Assembly: GCF_017377775.1 (NCBI RefSeq)
Contig: NZ_JAFVLN010000011.1
Coordinates: forward strand, 62,001 to 126,000
Length of the DNA stretch: 64,000 nt
Direction: 5' to 3'
Source: Streptomyces sp. VRA16 Mangrove soil
GTDB lineage: Bacteria; Actinomycetota; Actinomycetes; Streptomycetales; Streptomycetaceae
Part shown: positions 1-8,260 of the stretch, in pieces
Layout: each line of letters starts with the position of its first letter
Numbering within the stretch: position 1 is the stretch's first letter
Notes under the pieces: model-generated
Databases searched by the model: none
The model's input: only the letters and a program-made list of their open reading frames with translations
Told to the model about the DNA's origin: nothing
Translations under genes and position numbers: made by a program

Positions 1-31
1 GCTCGGCTGCGCTACTGACCTGGCTGGTCAC
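1..31 (-). CDS. 5' end of a gene leaving the left edge; possibly 2-oxoacid:acceptor oxidoreductase alpha subunit
   Basis: On the minus strand a GTG at 29-31 follows a strong GGGAGG Shine-Dalgarno (41-46, 9-nt spacing) and opens ten codons (VTSQVSSAAE) before the window ends. The RBS and open frame are seen. The identity is inferred only: from memory, the corresponding place beside the second nuo cluster in other streptomycetes holds a 2-oxoglutarate/ferredoxin oxidoreductase pair. If so, it would supply reduced ferredoxin near an NADH-module-less complex I. Ten residues cannot confirm a family. Confidence 0.45.
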   Translation of the reverse strand, partial: MTSQVSSAAE

Positions 32-349
32 TGAACTGGACCTCCCTCGGGGCGGCTGTGCGGGCAGGGCCGTCCCACGGCCTTCCCAAGGCCCACCCTA
101 CGTCTGTAAGGGTCACCTTCCTCTGAGCGTTCGCATCGCGGACCCGGAAATGAGACGGCTTGTCGCCCCGGTTTGTCATGATCCGCCCACCCCTCCGGGT
201 CCCACTCGAAGCTGTCGCGACGCTGTGGGGAAGACGCCCTCGGCTCGTCCTTTGGTTCTATGTCTGGATCCGGACCGGATCCCTCCGGGGCGGCGGCGCG
301 TCCCGGCAGGTGACCCGATTCCTTCCATATCTGACAGCGTGTCAGTCGA
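32..349. other. Intergenic region with one short palindrome
   Basis: No convincing gene is seen. Overlapping open frames on the plus strand lack a ribosome site and recognisable protein features. The stretch is downstream of the response regulator and upstream of the partial left-edge gene, so it should hold the latter's promoter, but no clear -35/-10 pair could be picked. The only structured element is the inverted repeat at 331-345. Confidence 0.5.
331..345. promoter_or_regulatory. Inverted repeat CTGACA-N3-TGTCAG
   Basis: Perfect 6-bp arms around a 3-bp centre. It resembles a small-helix repressor operator more than a terminator, since the stem is short and has no T tract. It lies just past the response regulator stop and about 300 bp upstream of the left-edge gene. 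The binding protein is unknown. Confidence 0.3.
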
Positions 350-1021
350 TCAGGAGTTCAGGTAGGTCAGGACGGCGAGAACCCGCCGGTGATCCCCGTC
401 ACTCTGCGACAGACCCAGCTTCAGAAAGATGTTGCTCACGTGCTTCTCGACCGCGCCGTCGCTCACCACGAGCTGGCGGGCGATCGCCGAGTTCGTGCGG
501 CCCTCCGCCATCAGGCCGAGAACCTCGCGCTCGCGCGGCGTGAGGTTCGCCAGGACGTCCTGCTTGCGGCTGCGGCCGAGCAGCTGGGCGACGACCTCCG
601 GGTCGAGCGCGGTGCCGCCCTCGGCGACGCGCACGACGGCGTCCACGAACTCCCGTACCTCCGCGACCCGGTCCTTGAGCAGATAGCCCACCCCGCGGCT
701 CGACCCCGCGAGCAGCTCGGTGGCGTACTGCTCCTCCACGTACTGCGAAAGGACCAGGACCCCGAGGTCGGGGAACCTGGCGCGCAGCTGGACCGCCGCG
801 CGCACCCCCTCGTCCGTGTGCGTGGGCGGCATCCGCACATCCGCCACGACCACGTCCGGCAGCTGGGCCTGCTCACCGAGCTCGGTGATGGTCTTGACCA
901 GCGCCTCGCCGTCGCCGACCCCGGCGACCACGTCGTGCCCCCGGTCGGTCAGCAGCCGGGTCAGGCCCTCCCTGAGCAGCACTGAATCCTCGGCGATGAC
1001 CACCCGCACCCTGTCCTCCAT
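350..1021 (-). CDS. NarL/LuxR-family response regulator
   Basis: Cytoplasmic DNA-binding response regulator. It has an N-terminal receiver domain with acidic pocket residues in VVIAED and the probable phosphoacceptor Asp in VVVADVRMP. A C-terminal LuxR helix-turn-helix begins at LTPREREVLGLMAEG and includes GAVEKHVSNIF. The length of about 223 residues is normal. Two HisKA_3-type kinases lie just upstream in the same orientation and are the natural partners. A hairpin at 1163-1193 separates it from the nearest kinase, so it may have its own promoter. An in-frame GTG at 1033 sits almost on top of an AAGGA, whereas ATG 1021 has about 13 nt spacing; the start is ambiguous. The target genes are unknown; the divergent nuo cluster is an obvious candidate. 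Confidence 0.9.
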   Translation of the reverse strand: MEDRVRVVIAEDSVLLREGLTRLLTDRGHDVVAGVGDGEALVKTITELGEQAQLPDVVVADVRMPPTHTDEGVRAAVQLRARFPDLGVLVLSQYVEEQYATELLAGSSRGVGYLLKDRVAEVREFVDAVVRVAEGGTALDPEVVAQLLGRSRKQDVLANLTPREREVLGLMAEGRTNSAIARQLVVSDGAVEKHVSNIFLKLGLSQSDGDHRRVLAVLTYLNS

Positions 1022-1162
1022 GTTTCGCGACACGTCCTTGGCCCCCCAGTGCCCCGGCGAACCTGTTCACCGGGGCCAGTTCTGACAGGTCCAGCATTCC
1101 AGCATCGGGGGCCGGGTGCGCCCGTGCGGCCGAAAGTAGGGGGCGGATGCAGCCGCACGGAA

Positions 1163-1193
1163 GCGGGGCGGCACCTGTGGGATGCCGCCCCGC
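1163..1193 (-). terminator. Hairpin after first histidine kinase
   Basis: Perfect 11-bp stem (GCGGGGCGGCA with TGCCGCCCCGC) around a 9-nt loop, 13 nt past the kinase stop on the minus strand. There is no U tract, as is common in Streptomyces terminators. It may attenuate read-through into the response regulator. Confidence 0.6.
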
Positions 1194-1206
1194 CGTGCCG
1201 GGTGGG

Positions 1207-2577
1207 TCAGGCGCGCCGCCACGGGAGCTCGGCGGTGACCCGGGTCGGGCCCGCGGCCGGCGAGTCGACCAGCAGGATCCCGTCGACCGCGTCGAGCCGC
1301 TCGGCCAGACCGGAGAGGCCCGAACCGGCACCGGCGTCTGCGCCGCCCACCCCGTTGTCCTGCACCTGGAGCATCAGCCGGTCCCCGGCCCGCCACACGT
1401 CGACCGTGGCGCGGGTCGCCCGGCTGTGCTTGCTCACGTTCTGCAGCAGCTCGGAGACGGTGAAGTAGGCGATGCCCTCGATCGCGGGCGCCGGGCGCTC
1501 CTTCAGGTCCACCTCGACCACGACCGGGACCGTGCAGCGGGAGGCGACGGAGGACAGGGCCGCGTCCAGGCCGCGGTCGGTGAGGACCGCCGGGTGGATG
1601 CCGCGGGCCAGGTCGCGCAGTTCCTGCAGCGCGGTCTTCACCTCGCCGTGCGCCTCGTCGACCATGCGGGCCGCGGCCTCGGGGTCCTCGGCCAGCTTCT
1701 CCTTGGCCAGCCCCAGGCCCATGGCCAGGTTGACCAGCCGGGCCTGGGCGCCGTCGTGCAGATCGCGCTCGATGCGGCGCAGGTCGGCGGCGGCGGTGTC
1801 GACCACGACACCGCGGTCCGACTCCAGCTCCACCACGCGGGAGGCGAGCCGCGACGGGCCGAGCAGCCCGCCGACCATCAGCCGGTCCACCGTGGTCAGG
1901 CCCCGGATGATCCACGGCGTCACCAGCACGACGAGCAGACCGGCCAGCGAGGTGAGCGCGATCTCGAAGGGGTTGTTCAGATACACCGAGTGGGCGCTGT
2001 CACCGTAGAGCTGCAGGCCCGCCTGGCCCGCGTACATCGGGAAGACCCACTGCCACAGCGGGTACGTGAACAGCGCCCAGCCCATCGTCCAGAACGCGAG
2101 CGACACCGAGAACGCGAAGGTCGCCCACGGGAAGTGCAGCACCCCGTACAGCAGGTGCCGCCAGGAGACGCCGCTCTTGAGCGTGGCGCCCATCCAGGCC
2201 AGCGGGCCGCCGCCCTTGCGCGGCCGCACCGGCTCCGGCGTGCCGACCTCCAGGCCGAGCAGGCCGCGCGCCCGGGTCCGCTCCAGGGAGCCGAAGGCGC
2301 GCGCCCCGGCGAGCCCGGCCGCGAGCACCGGCACCCCGATGAAGGTGATCAGCAGCCCCACACCGAGCGACGTCATCGTCACCACCCAGGTGAAGAAGGC
2401 GATGCCGATCGGCAGGGACACCAGCTGGTAGGCGAACTCCCGCCAGGTCCGGCCCTCGATCGGTGCGCGCAGCCAGGCCGGGAGACGGTTCAGGCCACGG
2501 TGCGGCCCGTCACCGCGGGAGTCGTCCTCGTACGAGTACGCGTACTCGTCGCGATATCCGTACTGCTGCGTGGCCAT
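1207..2577 (-). CDS. Sensor histidine kinase (HisKA_3/HATPase_c) with N-terminal membrane sensor region
   Basis: Membrane-bound two-component sensor kinase of 456 residues. The N-terminal half has several hydrophobic segments (for example the LVSLPIGIAFFTWVVTM region) typical of the putative-sensor domain found with NarL-type regulators. The dimerisation helix carries the phosphoacceptor His in ERDLHDGAQ. The ATPase domain has the N box around ELLQNVSKHS and the glycine box near DNGVGG. It is a tandem paralogue of the gene at 2705-3919 and shares a 104-bp identical block with it. It probably phosphorylates the adjacent regulator at 350-1021. The ATG at 2577 has a weak ribosome site. Confidence 0.92.
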   Translation of the reverse strand: MATQQYGYRDEYAYSYEDDSRGDGPHRGLNRLPAWLRAPIEGRTWREFAYQLVSLPIGIAFFTWVVTMTSLGVGLLITFIGVPVLAAGLAGARAFGSLERTRARGLLGLEVGTPEPVRPRKGGGPLAWMGATLKSGVSWRHLLYGVLHFPWATFAFSVSLAFWTMGWALFTYPLWQWVFPMYAGQAGLQLYGDSAHSVYLNNPFEIALTSLAGLLVVLVTPWIIRGLTTVDRLMVGGLLGPSRLASRVVELESDRGVVVDTAAADLRRIERDLHDGAQARLVNLAMGLGLAKEKLAEDPEAAARMVDEAHGEVKTALQELRDLARGIHPAVLTDRGLDAALSSVASRCTVPVVVEVDLKERPAPAIEGIAYFTVSELLQNVSKHSRATRATVDVWRAGDRLMLQVQDNGVGGADAGAGSGLSGLAERLDAVDGILLVDSPAAGPTRVTAELPWRRA

Positions 2578-2678
2578 CGGGGTGCCGTCCGTTTCTGCCG
2601 AGAGGGCTGGTGTGCCGTTCTGATTCCAGGGTCCCTGGCGGCGGCCGACCGGGCCATGCGGCGGGTCGGCGTCTTCGA

Positions 2679-2701
2679 CCGGGGGTTTTCCCTACCCCCG
2701 G
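2679..2701 (-). terminator. Hairpin after second histidine kinase
   Basis: Perfect 8-bp stem CCGGGGGT/ACCCCCGG with a 7-nt loop, immediately downstream of the kinase stop on the minus strand and upstream of the next kinase. No T run follows. It is a candidate weak terminator or mRNA-stabilising hairpin. Confidence 0.45.
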
Positions 2702-2704
2702 CCC

Positions 2705-3919
2705 TCAGTCCTTGCCGACGGGCAAGCGGTCGCGCCACGGCAGCTCGGCCGTGACGGTGGTGCCGCCGCCCTCCGGCGAGTCCACGACGAACACGCCGTC
2801 GACCGCGCCGAGCCGCTCCGCGAGCCCGGCCATGCCGGTGCCCTTGTCGAGGCTCGCGCCGCCCTGCCCGTCGTCCTGCACCTGGATGAGCAGCCGGTCG
2901 CCGGAGCGCCACACCTCCACGCTCGCCTTCGTGGCCCGGCTGTGCTTGCTGATGTTCTGCAGCAGCTCGGAGACGGTGAAGTAGGCGATGCCCTCGATGG
3001 CCTCGGCGGGGCGGGCCGGCAGATCGGCCGTCACCTTCACCGGGACCGTGCAGCGGGAGGCGACGGAGGACAGGGCCGCGTCCAGGCCGCGGTCGGTGAG
3101 GACCGCCGGGTGGATGCCGCGGGCCAGGTCGCGCAGTTCCTGAAGGGCGAGCTTCACCTCGCCGTGCGCCTCGTCGACCATCGCCGCCACCGTCTCGTCG
3201 GCCTGGCCCTCCAGGAGCTTCTCCTTGGCCAGGCCGAGGCCCATCGCCAGGTTGACCAGGCGGGCCTGGGCGCCGTCGTGCAGATCGCGCTCGATGCGGC
3301 GCAGGTCGGCGGCGGCGGTGTCGACCACGACACCCCGGTCCGACTCCAGCTCGGCGATCCGCCGCTCCAGCTCGTCGGAGGGCGAGAGCAGGGCCCGCAC
3401 CATCGCCCGGTCGGCGTTGGCCAGGCCGCGCGCGATGAACGGCAGCACCGGCCACAGCACCAGCAGCGACGGCAGCATCAGGGCGAACGTCAGCACGCTC
3501 CACGGCAGCCGGATCACCTCGTACAGCACGGCGCGCCAGCCCACCGGGTCCTTCAGACCGTTCCACAGCCAGCCGAAGAACCCGCCCGCGTTCCGCACCG
3601 GCAACGGGCTCGGCTCCTCGATCCGCACCCCGAGCAGCGCCCGGGCCCGGCCCCGCTCGATGCGCGCGATCAGCCGCGCGCCGCGCAGTCCGCCCGCGAT
3701 CAGCGGCAGCCCGATCACGGTGACCGTCAGGCCGGCGCCGAGCGCCAGCATCGTCACCGCGTACACGAAGCCGACGAGGGCCAGCGGGAAGCTGCTCAGG
3801 AGATACGCGATCTCCTTCCAGGTGTGCCGGTCGAGGGCGAACCGCGCCGGCGGCAGCACGGGACGGTCGTCGTCAGGGCCGCCGCCCGTGGCGTCGGGGG
3901 CGTGGAGTGGCTCGGTCAT
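2705..3919 (-). CDS. Sensor histidine kinase, paralogue of the neighbouring kinase
   Basis: Membrane sensor kinase of 404 residues with the same layout as its neighbour: N-terminal hydrophobic sensor region (FALDRHTWKEIAYLLSSFPL onward), HisKA_3 helix with His in ERDLHDGAQ, then a HATPase_c domain with ELLQNISKHS and DDGQGG. The open frame extends upstream to 4117 into the nuo promoter region. ATG 3919 (MTEPLHAP) is preferred because upstream codons are unlike the family and overlap the divergent promoter. Sensor segments differ from the sister kinase while catalytic segments are nearly identical at DNA level. This suggests two inputs to one regulator. Confidence 0.92.
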   Translation of the reverse strand: MTEPLHAPDATGGGPDDDRPVLPPARFALDRHTWKEIAYLLSSFPLALVGFVYAVTMLALGAGLTVTVIGLPLIAGGLRGARLIARIERGRARALLGVRIEEPSPLPVRNAGGFFGWLWNGLKDPVGWRAVLYEVIRLPWSVLTFALMLPSLLVLWPVLPFIARGLANADRAMVRALLSPSDELERRIAELESDRGVVVDTAAADLRRIERDLHDGAQARLVNLAMGLGLAKEKLLEGQADETVAAMVDEAHGEVKLALQELRDLARGIHPAVLTDRGLDAALSSVASRCTVPVKVTADLPARPAEAIEGIAYFTVSELLQNISKHSRATKASVEVWRSGDRLLIQVQDDGQGGASLDKGTGMAGLAERLGAVDGVFVVDSPEGGGTTVTAELPWRDRLPVGKD

Positions 3920-4026
3920 AACCGAAAGGGTGCCCTGCGCGCTCGGGCCCGCGCCATGAGGCGGACTGCCCGGGACGAACGGGGGATAACCCCACCTCGC
4001 ACCGCCGCCGCCCCGCACCGGGCTGC

Positions 4027-4054
4027 TTACCGTTCCTTTAACAGGCCCTAGACT
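4027..4054 (+). promoter_or_regulatory. Candidate HrdB-type promoter of the nuo cluster
   Basis: TAGACT at 4049-4054 is an excellent streptomycete -10. A weaker -35 (TTACCG, 4027-4032) lies 16 bp upstream. The predicted start near 4061 gives a leader of about 45 nt before the nuoA GTG. The divergent kinase gene starts 107 bp upstream. Confidence 0.55.
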
Positions 4055-4106
4055 CCGTGTCCGTACAGATCGTCGAACACACCAGACACGCGAGGGGCGC
4101 TGAGAC

Positions 4107-4490
4107 GTGACCGTCATCGCGGCGGACTACTTCCACTCGTACTCGGTGGTCGGGCTGCTCGCCGTCGTCGGCGTGCTGTTCGTCGCCGTGGCCTTCGGCG
4201 CGGGCAAACTGCTGCGCCCGGTGGTGCCCACCCGGGAGAAGTTCCTCACGTACGAGTGCGGTGTCGACCCCGTCGGTGACGGCTGGGCGCACACGCAGGT
4301 CCGCTACTACGTGTACGCCTTCCTCTACGTGATCTTCGCGGTCGACTCGATCTTCCTCTTCCCCTGGGCCACGGTCTTCGCCGCGCCGGGATTCGGTGCG
4401 GCGACGCTCGTCGAGATGTTCATCTTCCTCGGCTTCCTGGCCGTGGGCCTGCTGTACGCATACAAGAAGGGCGTCCTCTCGTGGACGTGA
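4107..4490 (+). CDS. nuoA: NADH-quinone oxidoreductase subunit A-like (second nuo cluster)
   Basis: Small membrane subunit of the proton-pumping arm of complex I, 127 residues with three hydrophobic helices. The conserved loop FLTYECGVDPVGDGWAHTQ carries the ECG signature of NuoA. The GTG start at 4107 follows GAGGGG. Its last codons overlap nuoB by 10 bp, so the two are translationally coupled. This is the first gene of a ten-gene operon. Confidence 0.95.
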   Translation: MTVIAADYFHSYSVVGLLAVVGVLFVAVAFGAGKLLRPVVPTREKFLTYECGVDPVGDGWAHTQVRYYVYAFLYVIFAVDSIFLFPWATVFAAPGFGAATLVEMFIFLGFLAVGLLYAYKKGVLSWT

Positions 4491-5080
4491 GTGGCGTGAC
4501 TCCTGCCCCCGTGGATCTGCCGGAGCCGAAGCGGCTCGGCGTGCTCTCCCGCCTGGCCCCCGAGCCGATGAAGGTGGTCCTCAACTGGGGCCGCCGCTAT
4601 TCGCTGTGGGTCTTCAACTTCGGCCTCGCCTGCTGCGCCATCGAGTTCATCGCGGCATCGATGGCCCGTCACGACTTCATCCGGCTCGGCGTGATCCCGT
4701 TCGCGCCGGGGCCGCGCCAGGCCGACCTGATGGTCGTGTCCGGCACGGTCACGGACAAGATGGCGCCGGCCGTGAAGCGCCTGTACGAGCAGATGCCCGA
4801 GCCGAAGTACGTCATCTCGTTCGGCGCCTGCTCCAACTGCGGCGGCCCGTACTGGGACTCGTACTCCGTCACCAAGGGCGTCGACCAGATCATCCCGGTG
4901 GACGTGTACGTGCCCGGGTGCCCGCCGCGCCCGGAGGCGCTGCTCCAGGGCATCCTCAAGCTCCAGGAGAAGATCGCCCGCGAGTCGCTCGGCGAGCGCT
5001 ACGCCGCGACGGGTGCGCCCTCCGCGGCCGCCCTGAGCAGCCCGCTCGTGCAGCCGCCGAAGCCGGGGGGTGCCGCGTGA
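4481..5080 (+). CDS. nuoB: NADH-quinone oxidoreductase subunit B-like
   Basis: Peripheral-arm iron-sulfur subunit carrying the terminal cluster N2, which donates electrons to quinone. All four expected cysteines are present: the CC pair in GLACCAIE, Cys in FGACSNCGG, and PGCPPRPEAL. It has 199 residues, within family range, with a short Ala/Pro-rich tail. The stop overlaps the nuoC GTG (GTGA). It appears fully capable of binding N2 although the usual partner NuoD is not encoded here. Confidence 0.95.
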   Translation: MDVSGVTPAPVDLPEPKRLGVLSRLAPEPMKVVLNWGRRYSLWVFNFGLACCAIEFIAASMARHDFIRLGVIPFAPGPRQADLMVVSGTVTDKMAPAVKRLYEQMPEPKYVISFGACSNCGGPYWDSYSVTKGVDQIIPVDVYVPGCPPRPEALLQGILKLQEKIARESLGERYAATGAPSAAALSSPLVQPPKPGGAA

Positions 5081-6654
5081 GCTGGCTGCCCGCTCCCGTC
5101 GAGGAGCTGTTCGGCGACGGCGCCACGGCCGAGGAGGCGTACGACCTGCTGACGGTCGACGTCCCCGCCGAGGCGTGGATCGCGTCCCTGGAGACCGCCC
5201 GTACGACGCTGGGGTGCACCTATTTCGACTGGCTGAGCGCGGTCGACGAGCCCGGCACCGGGTTCCGCGTGTGCGCGCACGTCGCGGTGGTCGGCACCGC
5301 GTCCGGGCCGGGGTCCGTGCGGCGCCTGCTGCTGCGCACGACCGTGCCGCACTCGGCGCCGGTGCTGCCCACGGCGGTCGGCGTGTACGCGGGCGCGGCC
5401 TGGCACGAGCGCGAGACGCACGAGATGTTCGGCGTCGACTTCACCGACCACCCCGGGCTCGACCCGCTCCTGCTCCCCGAGGGCTTCGAGGGACACCCGC
5501 TGCGCAAGGACTTCGTGCTCGCGGCGCGCGTCGCCAAGGCGTGGCCCGGCGCGAAGGAGCCGGGGGAGCCTGCGGCGGGGGCCGGCCACGGCGGGCCCAA
5601 GCGCCGCCAGATGCTGCCGCCGGGCGTACCCGACCCGAACGAGTGGGGCCCCCTGAAGGGCCAGCTGCCGCCTGCTCCGGCCCGGCCCGCGCGGGGCGCC
5701 GGACGGGCCGCCGGGGCGGCCGGTGCTCGTGGTGCCGCCGGGGAGCGACCGGCGCGGCGGGCGCGGAGCGCTTCGGAGGGATCGGCGAGCCAGGCCGCGA
5801 CGCCGGGCGCCGAATCGGCTGCGGCGACGGGGGCGGCTGGGGCTGCGGGTACGGGTGCGGCTGCGGGTACGGCTGAGGCGCCGGGTGCGGCTGCGGGGGC
5901 GGGTGCGGCTCCGGGCTCGGCTCCAGGTTCGGGTTCGGCTGCGGCTCCGGGTTCGGCTTCGGGTTCGGGTTCGGATTCGGCTGTGCGGCCGGTGCGGCGG
6001 GCGCGGAGCGTTTCGCAGGGGTCGGCGAGTCAGCAGACCGAGACCGGGTCTGAGGCCGGGACTGGGGCCGGGGGCGGGACCGGCGGTGGTCCGGCGAGTG
6101 CGGAGACCGGCGGGGCGGCCCCTGCCCGGCGCTCGCGCAGTGCCTCGCAGGGATCGGTTTCTCAGCGCGCGATGTCTTCGGCGCCGAAGACCGCGGCGCC
6201 GGAGCCCGCGGCTGCGGAGTCCATGCCTGCGGAGCCCACGCCCGCGGAACCCGCGCCCGCGGAGCCCGCGCCGAAGTCCCGTACGAGCGACGCCCCGTGG
6301 CACCACGCCAAGCCGGCGTTCGACGAGGCCCCCGGCACGGGGGCGGAACCGGCACCCGAGGCGCAGGCCGCCCCGGAACCGGTATCGCCCCCGGCGCCGG
6401 AGCCTGCGCCTGCGGAGCCCGCGCCCACGAAACCCGCGCCCACGGAACCCGCGCCTGCGGAGCCCGCGCCGAAGTCCCGTACGAGTGACGCCCCGTGGCA
6501 CCACGCCAAGCCGGCGTTCGACGAGGCCCCCGGCACGGGGGCGGAACCGGTACCCGAGGCGCAGGTCGCCCCGGAACCGGTATCGCCCCCGGAGCCCGAC
6601 GCTCCGGCCGACGGCGACGACACCCCGAACACCCCTGACGGAGGCGCGCAGTGA
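5077..6654 (+). CDS. nuoC: NuoC-like subunit with a long repetitive C-terminal extension
   Basis: Residues 1 to about 190 are a NuoC (30-kDa) domain: YFDWLSAVDEPG, the AAWHERETHEMFGVDF signature and GHPLRKDFVL. The remaining 330 or so residues are Ala/Pro/Gly-rich low complexity. They contain three copies of a motif RRxRSxSxGSxSQ (around residues 224, 305 and 350) and two copies of DAPWHHAKPAFDEAPG encoded by a 130-bp direct repeat. Typical NuoC is about 180-250 residues. GTG 5077 overlaps the nuoB stop, and the gene ends with GTGA overlap into nuoH. The tail is predicted disordered; its function is unknown. No separate NuoD domain is present in it. Confidence 0.9.
   Translation: MSWLPAPVEELFGDGATAEEAYDLLTVDVPAEAWIASLETARTTLGCTYFDWLSAVDEPGTGFRVCAHVAVVGTASGPGSVRRLLLRTTVPHSAPVLPTAVGVYAGAAWHERETHEMFGVDFTDHPGLDPLLLPEGFEGHPLRKDFVLAARVAKAWPGAKEPGEPAAGAGHGGPKRRQMLPPGVPDPNEWGPLKGQLPPAPARPARGAGRAAGAAGARGAAGERPARRARSASEGSASQAATPGAESAAATGAAGAAGTGAAAGTAEAPGAAAGAGAAPGSAPGSGSAAAPGSASGSGSDSAVRPVRRARSVSQGSASQQTETGSEAGTGAGGGTGGGPASAETGGAAPARRSRSASQGSVSQRAMSSAPKTAAPEPAAAESMPAEPTPAEPAPAEPAPKSRTSDAPWHHAKPAFDEAPGTGAEPAPEAQAAPEPVSPPAPEPAPAEPAPTKPAPTEPAPAEPAPKSRTSDAPWHHAKPAFDEAPGTGAEPVPEAQVAPEPVSPPEPDAPADGDDTPNTPDGGAQ
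6259..6592 (+). repeat. Direct repeat inside the nuoC tail
   Basis: Two copies of about 134 bp (6259-6392 and 6457-6592, offset 198 bp) differ at only a few positions. They encode the repeated peptide with KSRTSDAPWHHAKPAF. The spacer is also built of short PAEPAPTEP-type repeats. The near identity suggests a recent duplication or homogenisation. Confidence 0.85.
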
Positions 6655-7619
6655 ACGACGTACTCGACGTCGCCCTGCGCCTCGTCATCGTCTTCGTGGC
6701 CTTCCTCGTGCTGCCCCTGGTCGTGGGGCAGACCGAGCACAAGGTCATGGCCCATATGCAGGGCCGGCTCGGCCCCATGTACGCGGGCGGGTTCCACGGC
6801 TGGGCCCAGCTCGTCGCCGACGGCGTCAAGTTCGCGCAGAAGGAGGACGTGGTCCCGGCCGACGCCGACCGCCGCGTCTTCCAGATCGCCCCCGCGGTGG
6901 CACTGCTCCCGTACCTCCTCGTGCTGCTCGCGATCCCGGTCGGGCCCGGCGACGGCGCCGTCGGCCAGGTCATCGACGCGGGCATCTTCTTCGTGCTCGC
7001 CGTGATGGGCGTCGGCGTGCTCGGCGCCCTGATGGCGGGCTGGGCCAGCGCCAACAAGTTCTCCCTGCTCGGCGGTCTGCGCACGGCCGCGCAGCTGCTC
7101 GCGTACGAGCTGCCGATGCTGCTCGCCGCCGCGTCGGTCGCCATGGCCGCAGGAACGGTCTCCCTGCCCGGCATCCTTGACGCCTTCGAGTGGTGGTGGC
7201 TGCCCTGGCAGATCGTCGGTGCCGTCGTCTTCTTCGTGGCCGGCCTCGCCGAACTCCAGCGGCCGCCCTTCGACATGCCGGTCGCCGACTCCGAGATCAT
7301 CTTCGGCGCGTACACCGAGTACACGGGCCTGCGCTTCGCCCTGTTCCTGCTCGCCGAGTACGCGGGCATCGTCGTCCTGTGCGGCCTGACCACCGTCCTG
7401 TTCCTGGGCGGCTGGCACGGCCCATGGGGCGCGGACGGTCTCGGCTGGGTCTGGACCCTGCTCAAGACGGCGGTCCTGGCCTTCATCGTGATCTGGCTGC
7501 GCGTCACGTACCCGCGCCTGCGCGAGGACCAGCTGCAGAAGCTCGCCTGGACCACGCTCGTCCCCCTTGCTCTTGCGCAGATCGCGCTCACCGGAATCGT
7601 GAAGGTGGCGATCAACTGA
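6651..7619 (+). CDS. nuoH: NADH-quinone oxidoreductase subunit H-like
   Basis: Membrane subunit (322 residues, about eight helices) that joins the hydrophilic arm to the antiporter-like subunits and forms part of the quinone tunnel. Signatures seen are GQTEHKVMAHMQGRLGP near the N-terminus, the ELQRPPFDMPVADSE loop and EYTGLRFALF. GTG 6651 overlaps the nuoC stop. The length and motifs look complete. Confidence 0.95.
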   Translation: MNDVLDVALRLVIVFVAFLVLPLVVGQTEHKVMAHMQGRLGPMYAGGFHGWAQLVADGVKFAQKEDVVPADADRRVFQIAPAVALLPYLLVLLAIPVGPGDGAVGQVIDAGIFFVLAVMGVGVLGALMAGWASANKFSLLGGLRTAAQLLAYELPMLLAAASVAMAAGTVSLPGILDAFEWWWLPWQIVGAVVFFVAGLAELQRPPFDMPVADSEIIFGAYTEYTGLRFALFLLAEYAGIVVLCGLTTVLFLGGWHGPWGADGLGWVWTLLKTAVLAFIVIWLRVTYPRLREDQLQKLAWTTLVPLALAQIALTGIVKVAIN

Positions 7620-8260
7620 TGCCTCCGATCCCCGGGTCCGGCTTGGCCAAGGGCCTCGCCGTCACCCTCCGCACGATGACGCGGAAGACCGTCACCGAGC
7701 AGTACCCGGACGTCCAGCCCGAACTGCCGCCCCGCACGCGCGGCGTGATCGGCCTCTTCGAGGAGAACTGCACGGTCTGCATGCTGTGCGCCCGCGAGTG
7801 CCCGGACTGGTGCATCTACATCGACTCCCACAAGGAGACGGTGCCGCCGGCCGCGCCCGGCGGCCGCGAGCGCTCCCGCAACGTCCTCGACCGCTTCGCC
7901 ATCGACTTCTCCCTCTGCATGTACTGCGGTATCTGCATCGAGGTGTGTCCCTTCGACGCGCTGTTCTGGTCCCCGGAGTTCGAGTACGCCGAGACCGACA
8001 TCCGCGAGCTCACCCACGAGCGCGACAAGCTCCGCGAGTGGATGTGGACGGTGCCGTCCCCGCCCGCCCTCGACCCGGCCGCCGAGGAACCCAAGGAACT
8101 CGCCGCGGCCCGCAAGGCCGCCGACAAGCTGGCGGCCGAGCAGCAGGCGGCCGCCCAGGCCGCCCAGCCCGCCCAGGCCACAGCGGCCACAGCGGCCGAT
8201 GCGGCCGATGCGGCGGATGCGGCGGGCAAGAACGACCCCGGAGAGGAGACACAGGCATGA
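7619..8260 (+). CDS. nuoI: NADH-quinone oxidoreductase subunit I-like 2[4Fe-4S] protein
   Basis: Electron-transfer subunit with two ferredoxin-type cluster motifs: CTVCMLCARECP (residues about 52-63) and CMYCGICIEVCP (about 100-111). These would carry N6a and N6b and pass electrons toward NuoB. A C-terminal Ala/Gln-rich tail of about 60 residues is unusual but common in Streptomyces copies. The start ATG 7619 shares TGATG with the nuoH stop. In complexes lacking the NADH module, NuoI-type subunits can accept electrons from ferredoxin. Confidence 0.95.
   Translation: MPPIPGSGLAKGLAVTLRTMTRKTVTEQYPDVQPELPPRTRGVIGLFEENCTVCMLCARECPDWCIYIDSHKETVPPAAPGGRERSRNVLDRFAIDFSLCMYCGICIEVCPFDALFWSPEFEYAETDIRELTHERDKLREWMWTVPSPPALDPAAEEPKELAAARKAADKLAAEQQAAAQAAQPAQATAATAADAADAADAAGKNDPGEETQA

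Noticed and set aside
1147..2754. Long open frame on the plus strand opposite the first kinase
   Set aside because: High-GC antisense shadow; no ribosome site and an Arg/Gln/His-rich composition, while the minus strand is a clear kinase.
2577..3919. Frameshift between the two kinases making one split gene
   Set aside because: Each has its own complete sensor, His box and ATPase domain; they are paralogues.
5441..8017. 858-codon minus-strand open frame over nuoC-nuoI
   Set aside because: Pro/Arg-rich antisense shadow; the plus strand carries unmistakable complex I genes.
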